A stretch of 64,000 bases of DNA, taken from an uncultured Lachnospiraceae bacterium (GTDB taxonomy: Bacteria > Bacillota > Clostridia > Lachnospirales > Lachnospiraceae). Positions 16,144 to 25,459 of this stretch are shown in pieces. The stretch is from contig ONBT01000006.1 in assembly GCA_900316075.1 (NCBI GenBank), forward strand, positions 1 to 64,000, read 5' to 3'. How positions within the stretch are numbered: the stretch's first letter is position 1; every line of letters begins with the position of its first letter. A program made the translations under genes and the position numbers. The notes beneath the pieces were generated by a model that searched no databases, was not told the origin of the DNA, and saw only the letters and a list, made by a program, of their open reading frames with translations.

Positions 16144-16659
16144 ATTAGCAACAACGATCTTCAGGTAAACGAACAGATCAGGGACCGTGAGGTTCGCCTG
16201 ATTGGTGCAGACGGTTCCCAGCTCGGCATTATGTCCGCAAGAGACGCCCAGAAGGCGGCGGATGAGGCCGGACTCGATCTCGTGAAGATTTCCCCCAAGG
16301 CCGTTCCCCCGGTATGCAAGATTGTCGATTACGGCAAGTACCGGTATGAGCTGGCCCGCAAGGAGAAGGAACAGAAGAAGAAGCAGCATGCTGCGGAGCT
16401 CAAAGAGATTCGCTTTTCTCCGAATATTGATACAAACGATCTGAATACGAAGACGGCCGCGGCCCGGAAGTTCCTCGCCAAGGGGGACAAGGTCAAGGTC
16501 ACGCTCCGCTTCAGAGGCCGTGAGATGGCACACATGAAGGAATCACGTCATATACTTGACGAATTCGCCGAGGCACTCTCGGATATCGCGGTGGTCGAAA
16601 AGGCCCCCAAGGTCGAGGGAAGACAGCTTTCACTTGTACTCGGTGTCAAGAAGCAGTGA
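16144..16659 (+). CDS. infC: Translation initiation factor IF-3, AUU start
   Basis: IF-3 binds the 30S subunit and checks the start codon and initiator tRNA. The true start is ATT at 16144: GGAGGA lies 7-8 bases upstream and the protein then begins at the family position, (M)SNNDLQVNEQIRDREVRLI. IF-3 genes classically use AUU, so that IF-3 represses its own translation. An in-frame ATG at 16093 would run through the leader terminator. The 171-aa product has the N-domain (VNEQIR...GIMSARDAQKAA), the lysine-rich linker and the C-domain (IRFSPNID..., KVKVTLRFRGREMAH). First gene of infC-rpmI-rplT. Confidence 0.97.
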   Translation: MSNNDLQVNEQIRDREVRLIGADGSQLGIMSARDAQKAADEAGLDLVKISPKAVPPVCKIVDYGKYRYELARKEKEQKKKQHAAELKEIRFSPNIDTNDLNTKTAAARKFLAKGDKVKVTLRFRGREMAHMKESRHILDEFAEALSDIAVVEKAPKVEGRQLSLVLGVKKQ

Positions 16660-16702
16660 CAGGAAAACAAGTCACGAGACAGGAAACAGGAGGATTTAGA
16701 CA

Positions 16703-16900
16703 ATGCCGAAGATGAAGACAAAAAGAGCGGCAGCCAAGAGATTCAAGAAGACTGCCAGCGGAATGCTGAAGAGAAACAAGGCCTTTAAGAGCCACATCCT
16801 CACGAAGAAGACCACGAAGACCAAGCGGAACCTTCGCCACGCCACCATGACGGACAAGACCAATGAGGCAAATATGAAGAAGGTTCTTCCCTACCTTTGA
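16703..16900 (+). CDS. rpmI: 50S ribosomal protein L35
   Basis: A small, very basic 65-aa protein of the large subunit. It starts [20 protein letters not shown], the hallmark of L35, and carries the [13 protein letters not shown] segment. AGGAGG lies about 8 bases before the ATG. It sits between infC and rplT in the conserved operon order. Confidence 0.97.
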   Translation: MPKMKTKRAAAKRFKKTASGMLKRNKAFKSHILTKKTTKTKRNLRHATMTDKTNEANMKKVLPYL

Positions 16901-16937
16901 TTTCTTTTTCGATTGATTTTTCTGGAGGATTTTTGAA

Positions 16938-17294
16938 ATGGCAAGAGTTAAAGGCGGCATGAACGCCAAGAAAAAGCACAACAGAGTTCTGAAGCTCGCC
17001 AAGGGCTACAGAGGCGCACGTTCCAAGCAGTATCGTGTAGCAAAGCAGACCGTCATGAAGGCACTTTCCACTGCCTATGCCGGCCGCAAGCAGAAGAAGA
17101 GGCAGTTCCGGAGACTGTGGATTGCCCGCATCAATGCGGCAGCCCGCATGAACGGCCTTTCCTATTCCAAATTTATGTATGGCCTGAAGCTTTCGGATAT
17201 CGACCTGAACCGCAAGGTCCTTTCCGATATGGCTGTTTCCGATCCCGAGGGCTTCGCAGCTCTCTGCGAGACCGCGAAATCCAAGGTCGCATAA
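16938..17294 (+). CDS. rplT: 50S ribosomal protein L20
   Basis: L20 binds 23S rRNA early in large-subunit assembly and is the autoregulator of infC operons in Firmicutes. At 118 aa it has the long basic N-terminal helix ([20 protein letters not shown]) and the globular C-terminal domain ([22 protein letters not shown]). TGGAGG precedes the ATG. It is the last gene of the operon, with a terminator 68 bases downstream. Confidence 0.98.
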   Translation: MARVKGGMNAKKKHNRVLKLAKGYRGARSKQYRVAKQTVMKALSTAYAGRKQKKRQFRRLWIARINAAARMNGLSYSKFMYGLKLSDIDLNRKVLSDMAVSDPEGFAALCETAKSKVA

Positions 17295-17361
17295 TTTCCC
17301 TTCGTTCATTGACCAGGACCGATTCCTTCCGGTCCATCTGATATAATTTTTCAAGAAATTT

Positions 17362-17397
17362 CCCCGTGCCACCTCCTTCCGGTACGGGGATTTTTCT
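17362..17397 (+). terminator. Intrinsic terminator of the infC-rpmI-rplT operon
   Basis: CCCCGTGCC (17362-17370) pairs with GGTACGGGG (17381-17389) with one G-U pair, followed by ATTTTTCTT. A smaller hairpin, GGACCG/CGGTCC (17316-17335), precedes it. Confidence 0.85.
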
Positions 17398-17576
17398 TGC
17401 TTCGGGGACAAAAACGCAATTTTTATACATGATTGTGCAAAAAAGTTCGCTTAAATTCACCTGCCGCCTGTGCTATAGTTATGGTTAGTGTCCGGAAAGC
17501 AATCCTTAACTCCGGTTTTTGACCGGGAGCATATGGCAGCTTTCTATTTCAAAAGGATTTTGCATGGAGGTCAAAT

Positions 17577-18593
17577 ATGGCAGTACTTGTGACAGGCGGG
17601 GCCGGTTTCATCGGCAGCCACACGGTGGTGGAACTTCTGGAGAACGGCTACGATGCCGTCATCCTCGACAATCTTTCGAATGCGAGCGAAAAGGTCATCG
17701 GCCGGATTGAGGAAATCACCGGAAAGCAGCCGACCTTCTACAAGGGCGACATCCTGGACCGGGCCTGCCTCGACCATATCTTCGAGACGGAAAAAATCGA
17801 TTCGGTCATCCACTTTGCCGGCCTCAAGGCTGTCGGAGAGTCGGTACAGAAGCCCTGGGAATATTATGAGAATAATATTGCGGGGACGTTAACTCTGCTC
17901 GACGCCATGCGGTCGCACAAGGTAAAGAACATCATTTTTTCCTCCTCTGCGACGGTCTACGGCGACCCGGCTGAAATCCCTATTACAGAGAAATGCCCCA
18001 AGGGCCAGTGCACGAATCCCTACGGCTGGACCAAGTCCATGCTGGAGCAGATTCTGTCCGACATTCAGTTCGCGGACAAGGAGTGGAATGTCCTCCTCCT
18101 TCGCTACTTCAACCCCATCGGGGCCCATCAGAGTGGAAAGATCGGGGAGAATCCCAACGGCATTCCGAACAACCTCATGCCCTATATCACCCAGGTGGCT
18201 GTCGGCAAACTCGACCACCTGAATGTCTTCGGAAATGACTATGATACGCCGGACGGAACAGGCGTCCGGGACTATATCCACGTAGTTGACCTGGCGAAGG
18301 GTCATGTCTGCGCCCTGAAGAAGCTCGAAGAAAAGCCGGGTCTTAAGATTTACAACCTTGGCACCGGCCACGGCTATTCGGTCCTCGACGTCGTAAAGAA
18401 TTTCGAAGCCGCAACAGGAGTGAAGATTCCCTATGAAATCAAGCCCCGGAGAGCCGGCGATATCGCCACATGCTACTGCAATGCGGATCTTGCAAAGAAG
18501 GAGATGGGCTGGGAGGCCCAGTACGGCATCAAAGAGATGTGCGAAGACTCCTGGCGCTGGCAGAAGAACAACCCCAATGGGTACGAAGACTAA
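17577..18593 (+). CDS. galE: UDP-glucose 4-epimerase
   Basis: Interconverts UDP-glucose and UDP-galactose, for the Leloir pathway and surface polysaccharides. The 338-aa extended SDR protein has the Rossmann motif GGAGFIGSH (residues 7-15), the SSSATVYG serine region, the catalytic YGWTK (YxxxK, near residue 149), and RYFNPIGAH plus DYIHVVDLA further on. ATG at 17577 follows GGAGG. TATAGT near 17473 could be a -10 box, but its -35 (TTAAAT) is weak. It appears to be a single-gene unit between the rplT terminator and a tRNA gene. Confidence 0.97.
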   Translation: MAVLVTGGAGFIGSHTVVELLENGYDAVILDNLSNASEKVIGRIEEITGKQPTFYKGDILDRACLDHIFETEKIDSVIHFAGLKAVGESVQKPWEYYENNIAGTLTLLDAMRSHKVKNIIFSSSATVYGDPAEIPITEKCPKGQCTNPYGWTKSMLEQILSDIQFADKEWNVLLLRYFNPIGAHQSGKIGENPNGIPNNLMPYITQVAVGKLDHLNVFGNDYDTPDGTGVRDYIHVVDLAKGHVCALKKLEEKPGLKIYNLGTGHGYSVLDVVKNFEAATGVKIPYEIKPRRAGDIATCYCNADLAKKEMGWEAQYGIKEMCEDSWRWQKNNPNGYED

Positions 18594-18611
18594 ACTTTTT
18601 ATAAAAAGTAC

Positions 18612-18640
18612 TTGCAATTAGATACGTATTCGTGTATAGT
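18612..18640 (+). promoter_or_regulatory. Promoter of the tRNA-Glu gene
   Basis: TTGCAA (18612-18617), a 17-base spacer and TATAGT (18635-18640), ending 35 bases before the tRNA. Confidence 0.75.
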
Positions 18641-18675
18641 ATCACATGTTGCGGCGCGAAAGCACTGCAACACGT

Positions 18676-18747
18676 GGCCCGGTGGTCAAGTGGTTAAGAC
18701 GCCGCCCTCTCACGGCGGAATCAGGAGTTCGACTCTCCTCCGGGCTA
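18676..18747 (+). tRNA. tRNA-Glu, anticodon CUC
   Basis: A complete cloverleaf. The acceptor GGCCCGG pairs with CCGGGCT (the first pair is G-U), and the discriminator is A. The anticodon stem CCGCC/GGCGG holds the loop CTCTCAC, which gives anticodon CUC. The T arm is AGGAG-TTCGACT-CTCCT. The 3' CCA is not encoded. It decodes GAG, a common codon in this GC-rich genome. Confidence 0.95.
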
Positions 18748-18796
18748 GTCTGCTTGGAAGCATTGCTTCAGCAGAAATTGTATCTCGTAGTTTATC

Positions 18797-18831
18797 GGAA
18801 TCGCATGGAGCATTAAGCTCTATGCGATTCC
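18797..18831 (+). terminator. Hairpin ending the tRNA-Glu transcript
   Basis: A 15-bp stem, GGAATCGCATGGAGC (18797-18811) with GCTCTATGCGATTCC (18817-18831) and one G-U pair. The T tract after it (GTTGCGTTT) is weak, so some read-through into rimP is possible. Confidence 0.65.
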
Positions 18832-18916
18832 GTTGCGTTTAGGGAAATTCGGGACGGCAGGGCAGACTTTCACGCAGCTGGAAAAGCTGCCTGCATACCG
18901 GTTTCCGGAGGGACGT

Positions 18917-19384
18917 ATGTCAAAAAGAAACGACTACGAAAAACGGACCGAGGAACTCATTACCCCGATTCTCGACCGGGAGGGCTTCGAGCTCGTCGAC
19001 GTCGAGTATGTGAAAGAGGGCAGCGAGTACTTCCTTCGGGCCTATATCGAAAAGCCCGGCGGGATTACGATTGATGACTGCGTCCTCGTCTCCCGGGAGA
19101 TGAACGATATTCTGGACCGGGAAAATTACATTTCGGACGCCTACACCTTTGAGGTCTCTTCCCCGGGGCTGACAAGACCCTTCAAGAAGGACCGGGACTT
19201 CGAACGGAATATAGGAAAAGACGTGGACCTCACGACCTACGCCCCCGTAGACGGAGCCAAGGAGTTCACCGGAATCCTGAAGGCCTTTGACGCCGATACG
19301 ATTACTCTTTCCTACGGGGAGGACGGCGAGCAGGTCTTCGACCGGAAGAATGTGAATATCGTCCACCCGGCCATCGATTTCTGA
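18917..19384 (+). CDS. rimP: Ribosome maturation factor RimP
   Basis: Helps assemble the 30S subunit. The 155-aa product shows the family blocks LVDVEYVKEGSEYFLRAYIE, the GGITIDDCVLVSREM loop, YTFEVSSPGLTRPF and a C-terminal small-barrel domain. ATG at 18917 has GGAGGG upstream; an in-frame start at 18833 would add 28 unconserved residues. It opens the rimP-nusA-ylxQ-infB-rbfA cluster. Confidence 0.95.
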   Translation: MSKRNDYEKRTEELITPILDREGFELVDVEYVKEGSEYFLRAYIEKPGGITIDDCVLVSREMNDILDRENYISDAYTFEVSSPGLTRPFKKDRDFERNIGKDVDLTTYAPVDGAKEFTGILKAFDADTITLSYGEDGEQVFDRKNVNIVHPAIDF

Positions 19385-19461
19385 GATGGCAGATAGCAGG
19401 ACCAATTGAGAGGGTCCCGTATCGTGTCCGCCCTTCCTTTCGGAGAGGGCGTGTGAAGCGG

Positions 19462-19475
19462 TTTACATTAGTCAT
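19462..19475 (+). repeat. TTTACATTAGTCAT element upstream of nusA
   Basis: An exact match to the consensus, 27 bases before the start codon of nusA and 77 bases after rimP. No TTGACA-like box lies 16-18 bases upstream of its TACATT, so a normal sigma-A promoter is not supported. Confidence 0.7.
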
Positions 19476-19501
19476 ACGACATAATAATAAGGAGATGCGA
19501 A

Positions 19502-20713
19502 ATGAATTCGGAACTGATCAGCGCACTGGACCAGCTGGAAAAAGAGAAAAACATCAAGAAGGAAGTCATTCTCTCTGCCGTTGAGAAGGCCCTTGTGGAT
19601 GCCGCGAAGAACAACTACAAGGACGCCGGAGAGGTACGGGCCGTTGTAGACCCGGACACCGGCGACTATCACATCTATCTCATGAAGCGGGTCACGGAGG
19701 ACGTGAAGAATCAGTTTGCTGAAATTCTTCCATCCGATGCCCAGGCCATTTCCGGTACCTATGTGGAGGGAGACCTGGTTCCGATTGAGGTCGATTCCCA
19801 TGAGTTCGGCCGGATCGCTACAGGCGCTGCCAGAAACACCATCATCCAGACCATCCGGACCGAGGAGCGGGAGAATATCCTGCGGGAATTCGCCGACAAG
19901 GAACATACGGTCGTCACCGGTATCGTACAGCGGAAGAATGCTACGAACGGCACCGTCATGGTAAACCTGGGTTCCGCCGACGGCATCCTCACCGAGAAAG
20001 AGCAGGTCAAGGGCGAGTCCTACCGGCCTAATGACCGCATCAAAGTCTATATCATCGAGGCCAGAGCCGGCCAGAAGGGGACGAGAATCCGCGTTTCCCG
20101 GACCCATCCCGAGCTGGTCCGCGGCCTCTTCGAACAGGAAGTTGCCGAAATCGCGGACGGGACTGTGGAAATCAAGGCCATTGCTAGAGAGGCCGGTAAC
20201 CGGACGAAGATGGCGGTCTGGTCCAATGACCCGGATGTCGACCCGGTCGGCGCCTGCGTCGGCATGAACGGAAGCCGTGTCAATGCCGTCGTCGACGAGC
20301 TGAACGGGGAGAAAATCGACATCATCAACTGGTCCGATACCCCGGCCTTCCTGATTGAGAACGCCCTGTCTCCGGCCAAGGTCATTTCGGTCATTGCGGA
20401 TTCCGAGGAGAAGACGGCCAAGGTCGTCGTTCCTGACTTCCAGCTGTCCCTGGCCATCGGCCGGGAAGGACAGAACGCCCGTTTGGCAGCCCGCCTGACC
20501 GGCTACAAGATTGACATCAAGTCCGAGACCCAGGCCGTTGAGTCTGGCGAGTGGCCGCCCTATGAAGGGGACGAGGAAGAGTACGAAGAGGAAGACGGCT
20601 ACTACGACGAGAACGGCGAGTATACCGGCGACTACGAGGAAGGTTCTGAAGAGGGGTATGAGGAAGCCCCTGAAGAAGGAGCCGATACGGATGAGACTTC
20701 CGGCGAAGAGTGA
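19502..20713 (+). CDS. nusA: Transcription termination/antitermination factor NusA
   Basis: Binds RNA polymerase and modulates pausing and termination. In 403 aa the order is: N-terminal polymerase-binding domain (1-125), an S1 domain (about 130-200), and two KH domains (about 200-345, with GACVGMNGSRVNAVVDELNG and LAIGREGQNARLAARLTGYK). The end is a tail of about 55 residues made mostly of Glu, Asp, Gly and Tyr. The acidic-aromatic tail is unusual for Firmicute NusA, which normally ends after KH2. AAGGAG precedes the ATG. The stop overlaps the next start, so nusA and ylxQ are probably translationally coupled. Confidence 0.97.
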   Translation: MNSELISALDQLEKEKNIKKEVILSAVEKALVDAAKNNYKDAGEVRAVVDPDTGDYHIYLMKRVTEDVKNQFAEILPSDAQAISGTYVEGDLVPIEVDSHEFGRIATGAARNTIIQTIRTEERENILREFADKEHTVVTGIVQRKNATNGTVMVNLGSADGILTEKEQVKGESYRPNDRIKVYIIEARAGQKGTRIRVSRTHPELVRGLFEQEVAEIADGTVEIKAIAREAGNRTKMAVWSNDPDVDPVGACVGMNGSRVNAVVDELNGEKIDIINWSDTPAFLIENALSPAKVISVIADSEEKTAKVVVPDFQLSLAIGREGQNARLAARLTGYKIDIKSETQAVESGEWPPYEGDEEEYEEEDGYYDENGEYTGDYEEGSEEGYEEAPEEGADTDETSGEE

Positions 20714-21015
20714 TGACGGCGGAAGAGAAGGCCTATTCCATGCTTTCCCTGGCCATGAAGGCCGGAGCATTGAAGTGCGGCGGCTTCAACTGTGAGGAAG
20801 CCATCAAGAAAAGAAAGGCGTTTCTGATCATCGCTGCAGAGGATATAGCGGCGGGGAGTCTGAAGACGCTTTGTGATAAAAGCCGGACAGCCGGTATCGA
20901 AGTTATCCGCTTCGGTACCAAGGAGGGTCTGGCCAGGGCAGTCGGAAAGGAATATACGTCATGCATAGCCGTGTGTGACAGGTCCTTTGCCGAAGGGCTC
21001 AAGAAGAAATTCTGA
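20713..21015 (+). CDS. L7Ae/L30e-family ribosomal protein, YlxQ type
   Basis: A 100-aa kink-turn RNA-binding protein of the L7Ae/L30e/Gadd45 fold, beginning MTAEEKAYSMLSLAMKAGAL. The family's glycine region (GFNCEEAIKKRKAFLIIAAED) and SRTAGIEVIRFGTKEGLARAVGK follow. ATG at 20713 shares its A with the nusA stop (TGATG); a GTG at 20710 is an alternative. In most Firmicutes YlxR lies between nusA and this gene, but here there is no room for it. Confidence 0.9.
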   Translation: MTAEEKAYSMLSLAMKAGALKCGGFNCEEAIKKRKAFLIIAAEDIAAGSLKTLCDKSRTAGIEVIRFGTKEGLARAVGKEYTSCIAVCDRSFAEGLKKKF

Positions 21016-21042
21016 TTTATAGGAAATACGGAGGACGGATAT

Positions 21043-23961
21043 ATGGCAAAAATGAGAATCTATGAACTGGCCAAGGAGCTGGGCCTTTCTTCCAAAGATG
21101 TGATCTCCTACCTGAACGGACAGGGGGTCGACGCAAAGACCAGTTCCAGCAATATCGAAGACGATGCCATCTCATCCGTCCGGAAGCATTTCGGCGGAGA
21201 AAAAAAGGCAGCGGCTCCGGCAGCAGAGAAGCCCGCGGCAAAGGCTGCGCCTGTGAAAGCAGCGGCTCCGGCAGAGAAGAAGGAAGAAAAAGCAGCTCCT
21301 GAAAAGAAGGCGGCTGCTCCGGCCCAGGCTTCCCATTCGGGTGAAGCCAGACAGGCTTCCCGTCCCGAGGGGGCTGCAAAACCGGCTGCCCATGCGGACG
21401 GCAAGGCTCCCGTGAGAAAGGAAGGCCAGCCTCCCCAGAAGAAGAAGTCCACGATTACGGCCGTATTCAATGCCCAGTACTCCAAGAAGGGGCAGGGCCA
21501 GGGCGGCTCCATGGGCGGCCACGGCCAGAGGCGGTCGGCAGGCGGTCAGCGGAGACCCGAAGGAGAAGGCAGCCGCTTCCGCAATGACGGAGGGGCCCAG
21601 GGCCACCGGGTCATCCGGCCCCGGACAGACGGGGAGCGTCGCATCCGTCCCAGAGGACTGGACAATGTAAACGAAGAAATCGAAATCCGGCCGGCGGGGG
21701 CAGCTCCCGCGGCTGAGCATACATCCCGGCCCGAGGCTCCCAAGGCTCCGGCCCGTGAGAATACGGCTCCGGCTGCCAAGGCTTCTGAGACAGCAGCCAA
21801 TACTTCCGCAGCCGAGAGTGCGCCCAAGGCAGCACCCAAGACGGAGGCAGGGCCCCGCATGCGGGTTCAAGGCAATATCTTCGCCAACCGGCCCCAGGGG
21901 GCTTCGGCTCCTTCCGGCAACCGCAGCCGTCGGACCGACAGGCCCGCTGCAGGCGGAAACGGCAGACCCGGCTTCAAGAAGGGGGCGGAAAGCGGCCGTC
22001 CCGCAGCCGGCGCAGGAGCCGGTGACAGCCGGAAAGGCGCCCAGGGCGGCTTCGGCAAGAAGGGACCTCACGGCAAGAAGGCGGAGCACGACGCACTGGG
22101 AAGCAAGAAGCAGGAGCGCTTCATAAACCTTGAGAAGAACGGGGGCAAGAAGAAGCATCACAATCCCGTCAACAAGATGCCCGAGCGCAACAAGGACGAA
22201 ATCCTGACCATCTCCGTTCCGGAGCACATCACAATCAAGGACCTGGCCGAGAAGATGCTGATCAAGCCGGCCGATGTGGTGAAGGATCTCTTCATGCAGG
22301 GCAAGATGGTTACATTGAACTCCGACCTTACCTATGACGAGGCCGAGGAAATCGCCCTGAACTATAACTGCATTACGGAGGCCGAAGAGAAGGAAGACGT
22401 CATCGCCGAACTCCTGAAAGAGGACGAGGAAGCCGAGAACGAGGCCAATATGGTTCCCCGGCCGCCCGTTGTCTGCGTCATGGGCCATGTCGACCATGGT
22501 AAAACTTCCCTCCTCGATGCCATCCGGGATACCAAGGTCACCGACCGCGAGGCCGGCGGCATCACCCAGAAGATTGGTGCTTACGTCGTCAATGTCAAGG
22601 ACCGGAAGATTACCTTCCTGGATACCCCCGGTCATGAGGCCTTCACGGCCATGCGTATGCGGGGCGCCAACTCCACGGATATCGCCATCCTGGTTGTCGC
22701 TGCGGACGACGGCGTCATGCCCCAGACCGTTGAGGCAATCAACCACGCCAAGGCGGCCGGTGTCGAGATCATCGTCGCTGTAAATAAGATTGATAAGCCC
22801 AGCGCAAATGTAGAGCGCGTGAAGCAGGAGCTTTCTGAATACGAACTCATCCCCGAGGACTGGGGCGGCAGCACTATTTTTGTACCGGTTTCCGCCCACA
22901 CCCACGAGGGCATCGATGAGCTTCTGGATATGATTCTCCTTACGGCAGATGTCATGGAGCTGAAGGCAGACCCCAAGCGCAATGCCCGAGGCGTAGTCAT
23001 CGAGGCCGAGCTCGACAAGGGCCGCGGCGCCGTTGCGACGGTCCTCGTTCAGAAGGGTACCCTTCATGTCGGCGACCCGGTCGCTGCAGGGAGCTGCTAC
23101 GGCAAGGTCCGGGCCATGCTCGACGAGAACGGCAAGCACGTGAAAAAGGCCGGTCCTTCGACCCCTGTCGAAATCCTCGGTCTTTCCGACGTGCCGAACG
23201 CCGGTGAAATCTTCATGTCCTTCGACTCCGAGAAGGAAGCCCATTCCTTCGCTGATACATTTGTATCCGAGGAGAAGAAGTCCCTGATCGAAGAGACCCG
23301 GTCGAGAATGTCCTTGGACGACCTCTTCTCAAAGATTCAGGAAGGCAGCGTCAAGGAACTCGACATCGTCGTCAAGGCCGATGTACAGGGCTCCGTCGAG
23401 GCTGTCCGTCAGTCGCTTGAAAAGCTCTCGAATGACGAAGTCGTTGTCAAAGTCATCCACGGCGGCGTCGGCGCTATCAACGAGTCTGATGTCACCCTGG
23501 CAGCCGCTTCAAACGCCGTCATCATCGGCTTCAATGTCCGTCCCGACGCTGTTGCCAAGCAGATTGCCGAGCGGGAAGGCGTGGACCTCCGTCTCTACGA
23601 CGTCATCTACAATGCGATCGCGGATGTCGAGGACGCCATGAAGGGAATGCTGGAGCCCATCTACGAGGAGAAGGTCATCGGCCATGCGGAAGTACGGCAG
23701 ATCTTCAAGTCCTCCGATGTGGGCAACATCGCCGGTTCCATCGTCACGGACGGGACCATCGAGCGGGACTGCAGCGCCCGGATTACCCGCGGCAAGGACC
23801 AGATCTTCGAGGGCAAGGTGGCTTCCCTCAAGCGCTTCAAGGACGACGTCAAGGAAGTCAAGACCGGCTTCGAATGCGGTATTGTCTTTGAGGGCTTCAG
23901 CGACCTCCTGGAAGGTGACGTCATCGAGGCCTACAAGATGGTCGAGGTACCGAGAAGCTGA
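21043..23961 (+). CDS. infB: Translation initiation factor IF-2
   Basis: A GTPase that brings initiator tRNA to the 30S subunit and joins the subunits. It is 972 aa. Residues 1-50 form the IF2-N helix domain. Residues 50-360 form a long low-complexity region rich in Ala, Pro, Lys, Gly and Arg. A second IF2-N-like domain lies at about 385-470. The G domain follows from about 478 with [17 protein letters not shown] and NKID, then domains II-IV. The disordered region makes it about 250 aa longer than the B. subtilis protein. Codon use in that region is as GC-rich as elsewhere, so it looks native. Confidence 0.98.
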   Translation: MAKMRIYELAKELGLSSKDVISYLNGQGVDAKTSSSNIEDDAISSVRKHFGGEKKAAAPAAEKPAAKAAPVKAAAPAEKKEEKAAPEKKAAAPAQASHSGEARQASRPEGAAKPAAHADGKAPVRKEGQPPQKKKSTITAVFNAQYSKKGQGQGGSMGGHGQRRSAGGQRRPEGEGSRFRNDGGAQGHRVIRPRTDGERRIRPRGLDNVNEEIEIRPAGAAPAAEHTSRPEAPKAPARENTAPAAKASETAANTSAAESAPKAAPKTEAGPRMRVQGNIFANRPQGASAPSGNRSRRTDRPAAGGNGRPGFKKGAESGRPAAGAGAGDSRKGAQGGFGKKGPHGKKAEHDALGSKKQERFINLEKNGGKKKHHNPVNKMPERNKDEILTISVPEHITIKDLAEKMLIKPADVVKDLFMQGKMVTLNSDLTYDEAEEIALNYNCITEAEEKEDVIAELLKEDEEAENEANMVPRPPVVCVMGHVDHGKTSLLDAIRDTKVTDREAGGITQKIGAYVVNVKDRKITFLDTPGHEAFTAMRMRGANSTDIAILVVAADDGVMPQTVEAINHAKAAGVEIIVAVNKIDKPSANVERVKQELSEYELIPEDWGGSTIFVPVSAHTHEGIDELLDMILLTADVMELKADPKRNARGVVIEAELDKGRGAVATVLVQKGTLHVGDPVAAGSCYGKVRAMLDENGKHVKKAGPSTPVEILGLSDVPNAGEIFMSFDSEKEAHSFADTFVSEEKKSLIEETRSRMSLDDLFSKIQEGSVKELDIVVKADVQGSVEAVRQSLEKLSNDEVVVKVIHGGVGAINESDVTLAAASNAVIIGFNVRPDAVAKQIAEREGVDLRLYDVIYNAIADVEDAMKGMLEPIYEEKVIGHAEVRQIFKSSDVGNIAGSIVTDGTIERDCSARITRGKDQIFEGKVASLKRFKDDVKEVKTGFECGIVFEGFSDLLEGDVIEAYKMVEVPRS

Positions 23962-23971
23962 GATTTGATTC

Positions 23972-23985
23972 ATTACTAATATAAG
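23972..23985 (-). repeat. TTTACATTA-like element between infB and rbfA
   Basis: The minus strand reads CTTATATTAGTAAT, starting only 11 bases after the infB stop. It deviates from the consensus at three positions. Confidence 0.5.
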
Positions 23986-24062
23986 GCAGGATGCATTTCC
24001 GGCCTTTCTACGTGGAACGGCAATTGCAGATATTATCTGAACTGTTTCCAAAGGATATATAT

Positions 24063-24455
24063 ATGCGAAAAAACAGCAACAAATCGGCGAAAGTCAATGA
24101 GGACGTCTTCCGGACCCTGTCTTTAATCCTCCACGATGAGGTGAAGGACCCCCGGATTGACCCCATGCGGGTCTCCGTCATTTCCTGTGACGTGGCGACG
24201 GACTTAAAGACCGCCAAGGTTTATATCAGCGTCCTCGGAGACGAAGCGGATCAGAAGAATGTTCTGGCCGGTCTCAAGTCCTCCGGCGGATTCATCCGCC
24301 ACGAGCTGGCCCGCCGGCTCAACCTCCGGAACACCCCGGAGCTCAACTTCATTCTGGACCAGTCCATCGCCTACGGGGTGAAGATGTCGAAGATGATTGA
24401 CGACCTCGTGGAGAAGGAAGGACTTGACGGAGGGCAGGAAGATGATCCGACTTGA
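24063..24455 (+). CDS. rbfA: Ribosome-binding factor A
   Basis: A KH-like factor for 16S rRNA 5'-end maturation and cold adaptation. The 130-aa product contains SLILHDEVKDPRI, MRVSVISCDVATDLKTAKVYISVLG, and the C-terminal RRLNLRNTPELNFILDQS block. ATG at 24063 follows AAAGGA by about 8 bases. An upstream in-frame start at 23991 would add 24 unconserved residues. Its 3' end overlaps the next gene by 14 bases. Confidence 0.95.
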   Translation: MRKNSNKSAKVNEDVFRTLSLILHDEVKDPRIDPMRVSVISCDVATDLKTAKVYISVLGDEADQKNVLAGLKSSGGFIRHELARRLNLRNTPELNFILDQSIAYGVKMSKMIDDLVEKEGLDGGQEDDPT

Positions 24456-25410
24456 CGACATACTGGAAGACGTAAAGACCGTAGCAATCGGCGGCCATGT
24501 GCGGCCGGACGGGGACTGTGTGGGAAGTGTCCTTTCCATGCTGAACTACATCGAGGACAATTTCCCTGATATTGAGGCCAAGGCCTATCTCGAGCCCATC
24601 CCCCATATCTTCGAATTTCTGAAGCGGTCGGAGGAACTTCTGGAGCCTTCGGAATCAGACGAGGCGGTCGACCTTTTTATCTGCCTTGACTGCTCGGACA
24701 CCAAGCGGCTGGGGCCTTCCGGAACCCGTTTCACCGCGGCGAAGAAGACCCTCTGCATCGACCACCATCTTTCGAACGACGCTTTTGCGGATGAGAACTA
24801 TATTATTCCTGACTATTCCTCGACCTGCGAGCTCGTGTACAATCTGATTTCAGCGGGGTCGCCGGAGCGGATCACGAAGGAAATCGCCGAGTGCCTCTAT
24901 ACCGGCATCATCCACGACACGGGCGTTTTCCGCTTCGATTGCACAAAACTTTCCACCATGGAGGCCGCCGGCCACCTGATGGAGAAGGGCATCGACTTCG
25001 GCCGTATCATCGACGAGACCTTCTACCAGAAGACCTTCGACCAGAACCGGGTGACCGGAAGGGCCCTGCAGAAGGCAAAGCTCTATTCGGACGGCCGCAT
25101 CATCGCTTCCTTCATCACGGCGGAAGAGATGCAGGAGTTTAATGTAAAGCCCAAGCACTTGGACGGCATCGTCTCGGCCCTTCGGGATACCAAGGGAGCA
25201 TTGGCTGCCATCTTCCTCTATGAGCTCGAGCCCGGCCACTTCAAGGTGTCCACCCGGGCCACAGCCGATATCAATCTCGCAGATCTGGCCAAGTCCCACG
25301 GGGGCGGCGGTCACGCCAAGGCAGCCGGCTTCGAAATTGACGGAGACGCGGAAGCGGGCATTGAAGCCATCGTCAAAGAGATTGAACCCCTGTTTGACGC
25401 ATTGAACTGA
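24442..25410 (+). CDS. nrnA: DHH/DHHA1 phosphoesterase, NrnA type (nanoRNase / pAp phosphatase)
   Basis: Degrades very short RNAs and dephosphorylates pAp or cyclic dinucleotide products. In 322 aa it has the motifs GGHVRPDGDCVGSV (residues 12-25), CLDCSD, the DHH signature in CIDHHLSNDAF (about 104), TGIIHDTGVFRF, and the DHHA1 glycine motif SHGGGGHAKAAGF near residue 290. ATG at 24442 with GGAGGG upstream lies inside the end of rbfA. The rbfA-nrnA-truB-ribF order is conserved in Firmicutes. Confidence 0.93.
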   Translation: MIRLDDILEDVKTVAIGGHVRPDGDCVGSVLSMLNYIEDNFPDIEAKAYLEPIPHIFEFLKRSEELLEPSESDEAVDLFICLDCSDTKRLGPSGTRFTAAKKTLCIDHHLSNDAFADENYIIPDYSSTCELVYNLISAGSPERITKEIAECLYTGIIHDTGVFRFDCTKLSTMEAAGHLMEKGIDFGRIIDETFYQKTFDQNRVTGRALQKAKLYSDGRIIASFITAEEMQEFNVKPKHLDGIVSALRDTKGALAAIFLYELEPGHFKVSTRATADINLADLAKSHGGGGHAKAAGFEIDGDAEAGIEAIVKEIEPLFDALN

Positions 25411-25459
25411 TGCTTTGAAATTCAGACGCGCCTTTCTGCAGACTTAGAAATGGACATTC

